Shown here piece after piece: positions 10,401 to 20,120 of a DNA stretch of 22,673 nt. The notes under the pieces were generated by a model. It saw only the letters and a list, made by a program, of their open reading frames with translations, had not been told where the DNA came from and made no database searches. The stretch lies in the NCBI GenBank assembly GCA_015680635.1, contig JAABOA010000104.1, positions 2,764 to 25,436 on the forward strand. Reading direction: 5' to 3'. Positions within the stretch are counted from its first letter, which is position 1. Every line of letters begins with the position of its first letter. Both the position numbers and the translations under genes were made by a program. The stretch is from Lunasporangiospora selenospora. Its lineage: Eukaryota > Mortierellomycota > Mortierellomycetes > Mortierellales > Mortierellaceae.

Positions 10401-10606
10401 CGCTCTATCGACTAGGAGGAAACTCTACAGGGACAGCTGGAGGAATTCTTGTTCATATGACGGACGAAGTTGCGTTTGTCAAGTCAGAGGAGACTGGAGC
10501 GTGGGCTCCTATTGGGCTGGAGGAGCTGATGATTCTAGCAGGCGCTGGAAAAGGTCAGCCCAGAACCGAAACCAACTCCAGTAGCCATCCCCGTAGATCT
10601 AGCTGA
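7431..10606 (+). CDS. TFIP11: TFIP11/Ntr1-type G-patch splicing factor, interrupted by an assembly gap
   Basis: Three exons: 7431-7524, 7606-8696 and 8784-10606, the last crossing a run of ten N. The protein is about 1000 residues. It opens MGRKKHALNDDYASSSDEDQ, followed by the N-terminal TIP motif AIYGSFYDWGSDEDE, a strongly acidic stretch, then a G-patch at about residues 245-295 (GSGFGLKMLERMGWKKGYGLG). The third exon carries the helical GCFC-type region (ELRHNLELMADISTTDLEQL onward). The C-terminus SFKDLVQDYATQNSLLFV..LYRLGG..WAPIGLEELMILAG matches the family end. In yeast the orthologue Ntr1/Spp382 uses its G-patch to activate the helicase Prp43 and release the lariat intron from spent spliceosomes. 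The frame before the gap and the frame that encodes the family C-terminus after it differ, so the gene is broken in this assembly, not necessarily in the organism. It is somewhat longer than human TFIP11 (837 residues). Confidence 0.92.
10202..10211. other. Assembly gap (10 N) inside the TFIP11 gene
   Basis: Ten consecutive N interrupt exon 3. Codons before the gap start at coordinates divisible by three, while those encoding the conserved C-terminus start at coordinates with remainder two. If no intron or real frameshift is hidden, the true missing length leaves remainder two on division by three (8, 11, 14 and so on), so ten is a placeholder. Confidence 0.95.
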
Positions 10607-11008
10607 GAGATACTGATATTCTGAGCGTCCTCATGGTGACTTGAGAATGTCGAGCTCTTGTACATGAAACTGAAATTAAACCCCAACATGAAATCGGGAG
10701 TGAAGCTTCTCCCTTTAAATCTATCTCTCTCAACAAGAAAAGGTTCCCGAGAAAGTAGCTCTATAGTCATGCTAACACTTTCAGGGACATTGAGCCGTAA
10801 TGGCAAGCTTCACATCCAAATATGCCCCATTCTCATCCATACAAGCAGGAGCTATCGATAGACGACTGCTGAGACTCTTGGTGCTACTCGTACTCCCAGA
10901 AAGTATTACCTGATACCCTACTGCCAATTAATCAAAACTGAACTGTTTACTGAAGGGCCAGATCACAGTGACACTCAGGTCACTCATGTCCACCAGGATG
11001 TTAACCGT
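10555..11008 (-). pseudogene. Three consecutive minus-strand open segments, possible decayed or unrecognised gene
   Basis: Reading on the minus strand, three open segments in different frames follow each other: 10928-11008 (ILVDMSDLSVTVIWPF), 10781-10926 (MDENGAYLDVKLAITAQC near its end) and 10555-10806 (ESVSMTIELLSREPFLVERD..). The second and third overlap, and the protein would read through naturally from AITAQC into PESVSM if one base of the CCC at about 10784-10786 were extra. The alternation of hydrophobic and polar residues looks beta-rich rather than random. I recognise no family, splice sites joining the first two are not convincing, and the last segment overlaps the end of the TFIP11 gene by 52 bp. 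Chance open frames remain a serious alternative. Confidence 0.2.
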
Positions 11009-11362
11009 TCAGCAGTCATGTCTGAAAATATTAGAATTAGATTTGCGCGCCAAGGGAAGAGGCGCTGTCGTGTCGATGCATCGGCACTAACAGATATAAA
11101 TCTGGAAGCTATCAAATAACAAGACACTTGACAGACATTTCCAAGCTTTGTCTGGGTCTAAGGGTTAATGAGTGCATGAATACAACTTCAACACAACGTT
11201 GAAAGTTTGCTCAATTACAGTGGCATCTTGACTTTGATTATACACTCAAACTAGACCAAGTACTATGATAGTAATTTATTTTTTCCATTTTCCCATAGCG
11301 ACAAGACTTTACTGACGAGAGTGCGAATGAACTAGGACTAGCAACTCACCTATTGCGCTTGA

Positions 11363-11704
11363 ACTACACTTGGATCGCGGTTATTGTCGCCTAAATTATA
11401 CGCAAACCCTATTCATTTGGATGGAAACAAAAATCTTCGTCTACGTGGGTCCAACAGTCAAACAACGAGAGAAGATCGTCTTACTAATGTTCAGGACGAT
11501 GGAGTGGTAGAAGGACTTCTAGTCGGAGATGACACCTTTGCTTTACAACGATTCGTTTTGAACCAAGGAATGGATAGACTAGGGATTGTCGGCACCATTC
11601 GGGATGATAAACTGGTACAGAAGTGGCATGCTCTGTATCAATTGACTACAGAATCAAGATTTACTAGAGGTTTAATTGTCGAATTTAACACTTGTGGATT
11701 TTAA
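11363..11704 (+). other. Isolated open frame of 113 codons, unrecognised
   Basis: The frame is open from just after a TGA at 11360-11362 to the TAA at 11702-11704 and has no ATG near its beginning. It includes GVVEGLLVGDDTFALQRFVL and GMDRLGIVGTIRDDKLVQKW, which read like globular protein rather than random sequence. The lack of a start suggests an internal exon or a remnant of a larger gene. I recognise no domain, and AT-rich DNA can produce such frames by chance. Confidence 0.25.
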
Positions 11705-12298
11705 GATTGAACTCCATGACAATGGATGGTCTGTAAATCGCCAAAGGTCCTGATATTGCCTCGATAGTAGGCTGACACTTCAACAGAGAACCAACCTAAC
11801 TCCATCATGTTTTTTTTATGCTCTCTATTGTATTATACTCAAGGTTCTACTCCACAGAGATGTCATTTTATGCTGAAGCACAAGGTAACAAGATCCAAGA
11901 AATATCCAGATATTCTTTGTCGAGATCAACTAAAAGTATTTTGAGTAATTTACTACCTGTCTTTCCGTATGCCTCTCAGTCTCCAATAATAATGCCGTTG
12001 CTTTGGGTTTCGTACTTTTCCATCTACCTCTTTCTTGATAGCCCATTAATATCTGGCATCATGGCAATAATAACGATGGAACTCGACAGAAGATTCTTGC
12101 AGAGATTAGGGGCCCCGACCTCAGGGTCACATTAAACAACTGTGTCACTTCAATAAGGTCAAAAATTAACTTTGATAGCCACTCAACGGACGTCTACTCA
12201 GATTTACCTTCAACCCTTATCGCCCATTTACTCATTGGCCGTTCTCATTTCAGATGAGGAGTAATATTTATGCTCTCCTACTTCAACCACTCTGGCTA

Positions 12299-12316
12299 TT
12301 TTTTTTTAAAAAAAAA
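12299..12316. promoter_or_regulatory. T9A9 perfect palindrome upstream of TM9SF3
   Basis: Nine T are followed directly by nine A, 385 bp before the TM9SF3 ATG. Poly(dA:dT) tracts of this size keep nucleosomes away in fungal promoters, so a promoter role is plausible; this is inference from position. Confidence 0.35.
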
Positions 12317-12700
12317 CCTCGCTCGTCGTCAAAAACTAACAACCCGGTCTCGACAGCACAGAAACATACGACTCCATTTGGATATGCTACACCCTGACAA
12401 AAGAGGAGCATCCCTGGATGTGCGGATTTAACAATAATCGTACCAGACTGCGCGATCTCACAAAAGTCAACAGAAACTCGGTAGAGTGTTGTAGCGGGTT
12501 GATGAAACTAGGACCCTTTGTAAATAGGACTCTCCCAAATGCAAAGCCTCGTTTGTTGAATTTAAATTTAGGCATGGCTTTCATGGACACAGCCCACCAG
12601 TTCTACATCCCCTGAGACAAGACAGCACACAGAAAGGACCAGCTGGCAAGAATCGAACACAAAGAAGGCTCAAAGGAACAACCAGACGAGAGAATCATCA

Positions 12701-15415
12701 ATGAGGCTTTCATCAGGATGGGGCCGGAGGGTACTCTCGGCACTGGCAGTTTTATCAGCGACTGCAACAATTATTAATGCGGATGAACATTCGCACAAGG
12801 TAGACTGTGTCCTAGACATTGCTCTAATTTAATCATGCTGAATCAATTACTATCTGGACATCAATCCTCACCCACATCATCACAATCGGTCAATAGTACG
12901 AGGATGGAGAAGAAGTCATTGTGTGGGCTAACTCTGTTGGACCTATTAGGTAGAGAACACCTTGGCTAAGTCACCTATATCTGTATCTGGCAACCATGGT
13001 TCTCGTACGCTAAGGCGCCTTCCTGACATTTTTGTTTCTCTGTTATCTACTTTGCATGATATCAGCAACCGTCAGGAGACATATGAGTACTTCCAACTAC
13101 CTTATTGTAAGGGCGAAGGAAAGGTTGAACATCACCACGAGTCGTTAGGAGAAGCTCTCTTGGGCATGGAGCTTATTAATTCTGGGATTCCCATTAAGTT
13201 CGGTCGTAAGTACCCTAGGAGTCAATACTCGTCGATCATGGTTCAAATCGAGATAGGGCAGCACAATAACTAACTATCGATATTTTTCACCTCTTAAAAT
13301 GGGGAAACTTAGAGAGTGAAGATCCGCGTTCAATTTGCTCGCAGAGATTGCTATCGCCTCAGGATATCAAAACGTTCCAATATGCAATCTCTCATGACTA
13401 TTGGTTCCAGTTTTTTATTGACGACCTTCCCGTCTGGGGTAAGTAGATATCTTTGTTGATTACCCTGGATGCTAGCAACTGGCCTCTTTCTGAATACATT
13501 CACTCACCTGAAGTTCTTCTAATTATGATGCCCTCTTTAATAAATACTAGGAATGGTCGGAAAGAAGGTACAGGACACAAATGCAGTTATGCTGTATACC
13601 CATCAACATTTTGAACTCAAGTACAATGGAAACCAAATCATCTCAGCTCAGGTCTCCACAAAGAAGCCTGTAACATTGGAAGGAACTGCAGGAGGAATGC
13701 ATATCGACTTTACTTTCTCAGTATCCTGGGAGGCAACGGATAAGGAGTTCAAGACTAGATTCGAGCGATATCTGGACTCGGACTTTTTTGAGAACAAGGT
13801 AGATAACAGATTAATGATATTGTTACAAGAATTGTCTCATGATCATGCCTAATTTCCCCATTTCCTCCGCCAATAGATCCACTGGTTCTCGATTTTCAAC
13901 TCTTTGATGATGGTTCTCTTTTTGACTGGATTTGTCAGCGCGATGTGGATCCGGTACCTCCGCAGAGATTTTGCGCGATATGATAAAGAGGCTGGATTGA
14001 GCGACTTTGTATGCCTTCACCCCCTTGTTATGGCAATTTTGTTGTAAACGCAGATTTGGTCCGCTGTCCGAGCTAGATGATTGTCTAAAATGATCTATTG
14101 CTCCTTAACTTACACTGTGGAAAATTGCTTAGGACCACGACCTAGGGGATGACTATGGCTGGAAACAAATCCATGGAGACGTGTTCCGACCCCCAGCAAA
14201 CCCCATGACGTTTGCTGCCTTCTTGGGCACAGGTTATCAACTCGCGTGGACATCGTTCTTTGTGATCCTGTATACAATTTTTGGACAGGAATGGACTGAG
14301 AGGGCAAGCATCATGACAGCAACGATTTTCATATATGCTTTTACCTCTTTGATTTCTGGATATACCAGTGCCAGTCAGTATGCGCAATATGGCGGACGTG
14401 AGTGGGTTCGGGCAATGTTCTTGACGGCAGTGTTTTGGCCAGGCTCTGTGGCTATAGTTACTGGCCTGACGAATTCGATCGCAATCTACTACAACAGCAC
14501 GCGCGCTATTCCTTTCGGAACTATGGTAAACCTCTTTCTACAACACGCTTTTCACAATTTATATAGAGTGTATTAGACTCTGGACACGTTTTACTAACAT
14601 CTGCTCCTCTGCTATGATTTTTGTCTTTTCCAGATTGCACTGTTGGCTATCTGGCTGTTCATTGTCCTTCCGGTATGTCTGGTCGATTGCTCAATGCGAA
14701 CTCGGATTTTGTTTCTACAGCACCAACGCTCTGCTAATTTGCTTCCGTTATATTGACCCTTCAATGAAATAGTTAACATTTGTGGGAACGATTATGGGCA
14801 AAAACTGGGCTGGCAAGGCTGACTTTCCATGCAGAGTGCATCCCATCCCACGACCAATCCCAGAAAAGATTTGGTACGCTGAGCCAATTGTGGTGATCGG
14901 ACTGGGAGGAATCCTACCATTCGCATCCATCTTTATCGAGATCTACTTCCTGTTTACATCATTTTGGAACTACAAAGTGTATTATGTATATGGTTTTGGT
15001 CTGCTGGTCTTTATGATTGTGATGCTGGTAACAGTATCTGTGACTGTGGTGAGTACGTATTTTGTTATCAATACAGAAGACTATCGGTGGCATTGGATGA
15101 GTTTGGCCACATGTGGATCGACCGCGGCCTATGTCTATATCTATTCAGTTTACTACTTCATGCAGAAGACAAAGTAAGTTCCTTGACTCAGTCTCCATAT
15201 TATGAAAGGGTCATTGTGCAATCTCCTAACATTTCTCTCTCGTTTATTAACTCTCAATGCCATACATTAGGATGTATGGGCTCTTCCAGACAAGCTTCTA
15301 CTTTGGAAATACTGCCCTGGCGTGTATGGCTATCTTCTTAATGCTTGGGTCTGTAGGACACTTTGCAGCCAACAAGTTCATAGTGCGGATATATCGAAAC
15401 GTCAAGCTGGACTAG
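12701..15415 (+). CDS. TM9SF3: Nonaspanin, transmembrane 9 superfamily member 3 type
   Basis: Ten exons (12701-12799, 12897-12949, 13066-13205, 13313-13438, 13551-13798, 13877-14008, 14133-14525, 14634-14672, 14773-15173, 15271-15415) join in frame to 591 residues, close to the 589 of human TM9SF3. A signal peptide (about 1-27) is followed by a lumenal domain with [17 protein letters not shown] and [12 protein letters not shown]-like motifs, then nine membrane segments starting at [19 protein letters not shown] (from 223). Further family landmarks are [56 protein letters not shown] and NTEDYRWHW. The C-terminal KLD fits the KXD/E signal by which nonaspanins bind COPI and stay in the Golgi. 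Nonaspanins act in sorting membrane proteins with glycine-rich transmembrane segments and in endosome/Golgi trafficking. The exon 3 to 4 junction was chosen with the GTAAGT donor (FGQSEDP); a GTCGTA donor four bases earlier is a weaker alternative. Exon 8 has only 39 nt. Confidence 0.96.
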
Positions 15416-15560
15416 GAGATAGAATGTTTAGCGGACTATATATTTCTGGACAAGTGACAAGAAGAAAAGTTTGGATCTTTGACAGAAGATTTTTCATACT
15501 CTTTCATACCCGAAGAAATGGCTCATAACCCAAAGAAAGAGAAGCAACAGTTTTATTGCC

Positions 15561-15582
15561 AAAAAAAAAAAAAAAAAAAAAA
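15561..15582 (+). repeat. 22-A tract 146 bp after the TM9SF3 stop
   Basis: An uninterrupted run of 22 A lies on the sense strand in the 3' flank of the gene. Its length in the assembly is uncertain, as for any homopolymer. Confidence 0.85.
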
Positions 15583-15823
15583 GGCCCAGCTACTCTTGTT
15601 GTTTTACAAGTCAACAGGAAAGGGTTTATTCGTGGTCATTACAAAAACACTTCGTCCTCCCTTTAGTTTTTCCTTTTAGTCGTGCCCCCCTCCCCTCCCC
15701 CTTTTTTTTTCTTGTCGCTATCCAGATAGACCCTGAAGGAGAAAAGGAGACCCCGCCCCAATGTTGTGGGGGACAACATGGCACGCGCGTGGTCAGCAGT
15801 ACACAAAGAGGACCTTAAAAAGG

Positions 15824-15843
15824 GGGCGGGAGAGGGCGGGAGA
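15824..15843 (+). repeat. Two adjacent GGGCGGGAGA repeats
   Basis: Two perfect 10-bp units stand head to tail, preceded by further G and followed by GGGA. Each contains a GGGCGGG core like a binding site for a C2H2 zinc-finger regulator. They lie 1.6 kb before the PLC-like start, so which gene they serve, if any, is open. Confidence 0.4.
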
Positions 15844-17447
15844 GGGAAGGAAAAGGAGCAAAAGTACGAACATCAAGATGTACTGCTCGCTTTATTTCAC
15901 AGTTTCCTTGCCTTTCAATGCAACGCAGGACTTTGTGGCGCGAATAGCCCCAACTTCTCGACATCACAGCCATCCTCGTCTTTTGCATTCTTCTGCCCAA
16001 TGGAGCGAGACTCGCAACTTTATTGGTCTTATATTAGTCTGGAGGTTGTCTGGAGGCTAGGAGATCATCACTCCCATAGAGATGGAAAGACTTGCATCCG
16101 GGCTAATCGCACACAACGGCGTGCGTTTGCATAGAACAACTCGGGATTTGCAATCCGGATAGAAAGAAATGAACATGTATTGCTTTGAGCTGGTCAAAAA
16201 AACAACCACATCTGTAATCAGTTCTTCCGGACATGTTGTCAAGGAAGAAGGCACATCGACCCTCCAAGGCATTTATTTGTTTATGCTTCAAGGTTGAGAG
16301 CGAGGGATACATGCGAGCGAGCGTTGCATTCGACTAAAAAGAGGGGATGGAGGACAAGAAGAGGGAAGGGACAGGGGGTGGAAGGGACAGGAGATAAGGG
16401 CACTGACAGTTGTCTACCAGGTGACATGGACCGTAGCTTTTCCCACTCGGTTTTGTCACCATACCGCCTTGCACACAAAAGTTTCTCATGTCATGCTGCA
16501 TTGATGTCTCCGCCACTGGGTTCTGCTTTTGTGTCTGTTATTGCTTTGTGTCTGTCTTCGCTCTTTTTCCCTCTTTCTAGTTTTTGTTACCCCATCCTCC
16601 ACCAACACCTCAAATTTTGTCTCTTCTCAGGGCATCCCACTTTGTCCAGTTCACAGAGCTCCCTTCCATTAGACGACCCGTGTGCACCTCATAGAGTCAC
16701 CTTTCTCCTGAGAGCCACTCCATCTCCTCTTCACTTTCCTCTGGCTTATTTCAGCAGGCATACGCAACCGTCAGCACAGAACAGAAATCATCAAACATCC
16801 AGGAACAACACGGGGCTCGCAATCAATTTCATCCTGCACCTTTTCCTCAGTCCTCGGAGAGCTTGCGATCACCTAACCAAGGAACAAAGTAGAATAAGAG
16901 TCACCCTCACGATCAAAGGAACCGTTGCTTTCATCCTGCGAGCTAGCTTTCTCTTCTCTGCTTTTCCAAACCGAACTCTTTCGTCCCCCCTTCTTGCCAC
17001 TGTCTCGCCTATTCACCATCTGCAGTTCCCGCACAATATCAAGGAACCACATATTTACGAGTTCAGCCAGGAATGGACCCTGTAGAGCCACATATATACC
17101 CATACAAATATTGCATCGACCATAGATCTCAGAACCGTCAATTTCCTCAGAGGAACGAAGCCAACCCTTCACGCTCTTGTTTAGAGGCACGAGCCCTTTC
17201 TGATTTTCACTCCAAGTCATTTGTGGCGATATTTTCAGCCCCAAGACCCTGTAAAAACGCAAGCTCGGCCTACACATTTCCCTCAGATTCCTCTAGTATC
17301 TGGCAAAAACTCTACGCACAGCATTGGCAGAACAAGCGATCCACACCAACAGTATTGCGACCGAGTATATCACAAGACAGCTTGGGCCCTCTTGTTTCTG
17401 GAGTATCTGTATCTAGGATAATAACAGTCGGGACCATTCTCAACTCG

Positions 17448-19496
17448 ATGTCAGCGTCGATGAAAGGCTGTCGAACATACTTGAGAGGGCTAGATCAAGC
17501 TCAGAGAAGATCTTACAAAAGTCAGTACGGAGAGCGTGGTAATGGGATTGCCATTTGGCCGACGCTTTGGCTTGCTGTATGTTATATCATGACAACATCT
17601 CTGGTGCTGGCAGCGGCCGCCACAGTCCAATCAGGGAACCCAGATATTCAGCTTGAGCCAAGAGTCGTCCCACTACTGCCACCCCCACCGCCAACTCTAG
17701 GAAGGAGAGCACAACATCAACAAAACGACGTCGCATCACTGCCTCGGTTATCTCAACATCCACTTGCGTGGAGTCCTCAGCAGCATGCTAAATGGGGGAT
17801 CCCCTGCTCAAGTCAGCCATTACAACAGCTACCACAAGAGCATTACATGCATAAGCGAGATGCATCGGGCAATTTTGTTCCTGAGGCCAATGGAGTGGAC
17901 CTGAGACCTCGTGAAATTCACAACATTTCGATGCCGCTCTCAGCCTTTCAGGCAAAGGCCGTGGTGAATAGCACAGACATGCTTTGTAACGGAAGAGCCG
18001 ACATCTGTGATTTGCGTTACAACCAAGTGGTAGGTTTAGCAAACGTTTATTACAGTCTTCATCTCATCAGCCAAGCATAGTTTTGCTTACCCAACCAATA
18101 ACACTTTTTCTCTCCCTCATGAATTAGACGTACCCAGGTACACACAACAGCGCCTCTTACGACCTTGAATACGACTGCCAACTGGCAACAAAAACATGCC
18201 TCCAAAAGACAACCGTCTGCACTCAACAAGCACAAAACTGTACAAAAGGCTGGGAGGTCCGCTGCACAAAGATCACGAACACCTGCACCAAGAACCTACC
18301 AAGTTGGCTCCATTGGCTCTGCGGAGCATTCTCCTCTGTTTGTGAATCTACTGAGCAGTTCTGTTTGGGCTGGGAGGAAATTTGTACAAGCAGCCTGGAC
18401 ATCTGCACACTCTGGGGTTCTGCCTGCTTGGATGTCGTTCCTGATTGGGCTATTAAGTGTCTATGGGAAAACCAACCTGGATATCCTATCGCTCGACAAC
18501 TTCAGGATGGTAAGTCAAGAGTAAATAATGCCTATATACCTGCCTACTCCAAAACATTCTCGCTCACTGCTGTAATTACATGAAAATACTCTAGGCATCC
18601 GGTTCTTAGATCTGGGAACGTGTTTAACAAACAATGACACTCAAGTCGTAATGTGCCATGGCCAGGGATTAATCAGGGCTTTGGGCGTATCACTTGACTC
18701 TATACTTCAACAAATCTTACAGTTCATGCTGGCCAACCCCAATGAAGTACTCACAATCGAGTTCAACGAGACAGATGGAGACATTCCGATATTATCGCGG
18801 ATGATCGTATCCAAGATTCTTCAATATTTTACACTTTCAACAGGCGAACTAATGTTCTGGTCACGGAAAAGTATTTCAGATCCCTGGCCGACGTTGCGGG
18901 ATATGATTCTGGCAAACAAGAGGATCATGCTCTTCTTTGGAGATACGTATGACCCAATTCCCGATCCGAAACCAGGCTGGGCCAACCAAAAGAATCTTTG
19001 GAAACAGGATGGGTTTACATACACGAGCCAAGACTCAATGCCTAGAGAACTGAACAAGACCTATTATGATTGGTGTGCACAGGGGCCACCGACTGATGGA
19101 TCTTATGTCAGATGGCAGCAAATTGACATCAAGTAAGTCTTAAAATACACTGAATTTAGCTTCAAAGTCTACCTATTAACAACAAATCTCTTGGTCCTCC
19201 TACATGTTCTAACGACCTTGTTTTAATTTCATCGTAGTATGGCCATCTTAGAGGATGACATTATCAACGAGATCAAACAGGGCAGAATCCCACAACTGTG
19301 TATCGAGCCCCTGGCAATAGAGACGAATGGAGCCTTCCTTGATGCAATCGGAAACTACTGTTATAAGCGATGGCCCTACTGGTTCCGAGTTCGCGTAAAC
19401 AATTACTGGCATGGAAATGTCTTCAAGGTAGCCAGTCTTTTTAATGATTGGAACGTTGCCCGAGTGCGTGCAGGTGACTCCATTACGCCATATTAG
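17448..19496 (+). CDS. PLC-like phosphodiesterase with N-terminal membrane/signal segment and cysteine-array insert
   Basis: Four exons (17448-18029, 18128-18509, 18595-19132, 19238-19496) give 586 residues from the chosen ATG. A hydrophobic segment at about 34-58 (IWPTLWLAVCYIMTTSLVLA) is a signal peptide or type II anchor; a Pro- and Gln-rich linker with N-glycosylation sites follows. The catalytic domain begins NQVTYPGTHNSASYDL (His200), continues GIRFLDLGTC (322-331) and CHG (His343), and has LTIEFNETDGD. This order matches the PI-PLC X-like fold of fungal PLC-like phosphodiesterases, which cleave phosphodiester head groups; the substrate cannot be read. Between the first and second motif sits a 95-residue insert with 13 cysteines. 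The start is uncertain: the frame stays open up to an ATG at 17073 (125 more residues without family features), and ATG 17460 is also possible. Product probably acts outside the cell or in the secretory lumen. Confidence 0.8.
18176..18460 (+). other. Heptad-spaced cysteine array within the PLC-like protein
   Basis: Thirteen cysteines fall at residues 211, 218, 225, 232, 240, 247, 259, 266, 273, 280, 287, 294 and 305. Nine of the twelve spacings are exactly seven, one is eight, and the spacing of twelve (248-258, containing NLPSWLHWL) splits the first twelve into six and six. Both halves contain a GWE segment (GWEVRC and GWEEIC). Seven residues are two helical turns, so each half would show its cysteines on one face of a helix. 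The reading frame was checked base by base and joins correctly to catalytic motifs on both sides. Confidence 0.85.
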
Positions 19497-19510
19497 ACAA
19501 ACTTGTTGAG

Positions 19511-19516
19511 AATAAA
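19511..19516 (+). terminator. AATAAA polyadenylation signal of the PLC-like gene
   Basis: AATAAA lies 14 bp after the TAG stop at 19494-19496, a normal position for 3'-end formation and support for this stop codon. Confidence 0.5.
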
Positions 19517-20120
19517 AAATTGGATAAGCAATGAGACCAACAAGGTTTGGTGGCAATTTCCACCATCAGCAATTGTTAGGTCGGGTTGGAGATTACTGTT
19601 TGAAGCTGGACAGAGTGTAGAAGATGGCATGAAAGTTTCTGCAACACTAAGGAGCTTTATGGACTGGATCTCTTAAGTTTGCTCTTGAACATTCGCTCTG
19701 GCTTGAGCGACAATAGGCAGGGTCCTTGGGTACAAAGCATGATGCATGGCCGATATTTTTTATGCTTGAACAGCTAGGCTCACTGCTCCGCCCATATCAA
19801 CGAAGTTCTCTGTGTTTCTTTAATCCGCTTCGGCGTACCTACCCGCTCACTTCCTCCTCTCTTCTCTCCCATCATACTCCACTCTTTCGCACATTTAATC
19901 ATCACAACCCATCCACAATCCTTAAAATTTCTTTACCATACCCATCAGTAGCATTTGCATTCTTTCTGTCTTTCCTTGCATCTCCAGAGCAATCATCATT
20001 CCTGGACCTCATCAGGGTCCCACATCGCCAAATCTAGACAGAACATACTTTTAGAATTGGTAGCGCACTAGCGAGATACCAGCTAACATCATCAAAGAAA
20101 CATCCTATAATCCCTTCAAC
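19517..20120 (+). promoter_or_regulatory. Intergenic region and pyrimidine-rich leader of the LEA_2 gene
   Basis: This 600-bp stretch holds no gene I can support. Its second half, about 19840-19990, is strongly C/T-rich with CTCTTCTCTCCC-type runs, as before the HUT1-type gene, and turns A-rich near the ATG (20041-20120). It most likely contains the core promoter and 5' UTR of the gene at 20121. Confidence 0.4.

Larger units (their letters stand above)
10607..12700. other. 2.1-kb AT-richer spacer without a confident gene
   Basis: Between the TFIP11 stop and the TM9SF3 start no gene can be assembled. The stretch is visibly richer in A+T than its surroundings. It contains the minus-strand open segments near 10555-11008, an isolated plus-strand open frame at 11363-11704, a second plus-strand frame of 105 codons (11818-12135) rich in hydrophobic residues, and a T9A9 palindrome. 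The last 300-400 bp should include the TM9SF3 promoter. Decayed mobile or duplicated sequence is one explanation. Confidence 0.5.
15416..17447 (+). promoter_or_regulatory. 2-kb upstream region of the PLC-like gene
   Basis: No gene is supported here. After the TM9SF3 stop come a 22-A tract and a C/T-rich patch (about 15655-15710), then GC-box-like repeats (15824-15843), G/A-rich sequence near 16340-16400 and a pyrimidine-rich leader (about 16540-17000). Long open frames exist (for example 16294-17085 and an in-frame extension 17073-17447 of the PLC-like protein). They lie in low-complexity, stop-poor sequence and resemble no family, so I treat the region as promoter and 5' UTR. Confidence 0.4.

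Noticed and set aside
11818-12135. 105-codon plus-strand open frame with hydrophobic stretches
   Set aside because: AT-rich DNA gives Leu, Ile and Ser codons by chance; there is no conserved motif, splice continuity or matching neighbour.
13235-13262. T-arm-like GGTTCAAATCGAGA suggesting a tRNA
   Set aside because: No matching acceptor stem, D arm or anticodon arm can be folded around it; it lies inside the third intron of the TM9SF3 gene.
16294-17085. 263-codon plus-strand open frame upstream of the PLC-like gene
   Set aside because: It lies in C/T- and G-rich low-complexity DNA where stop codons are rare, shows no domain or splice continuity, and overlaps the probable 5' leader.
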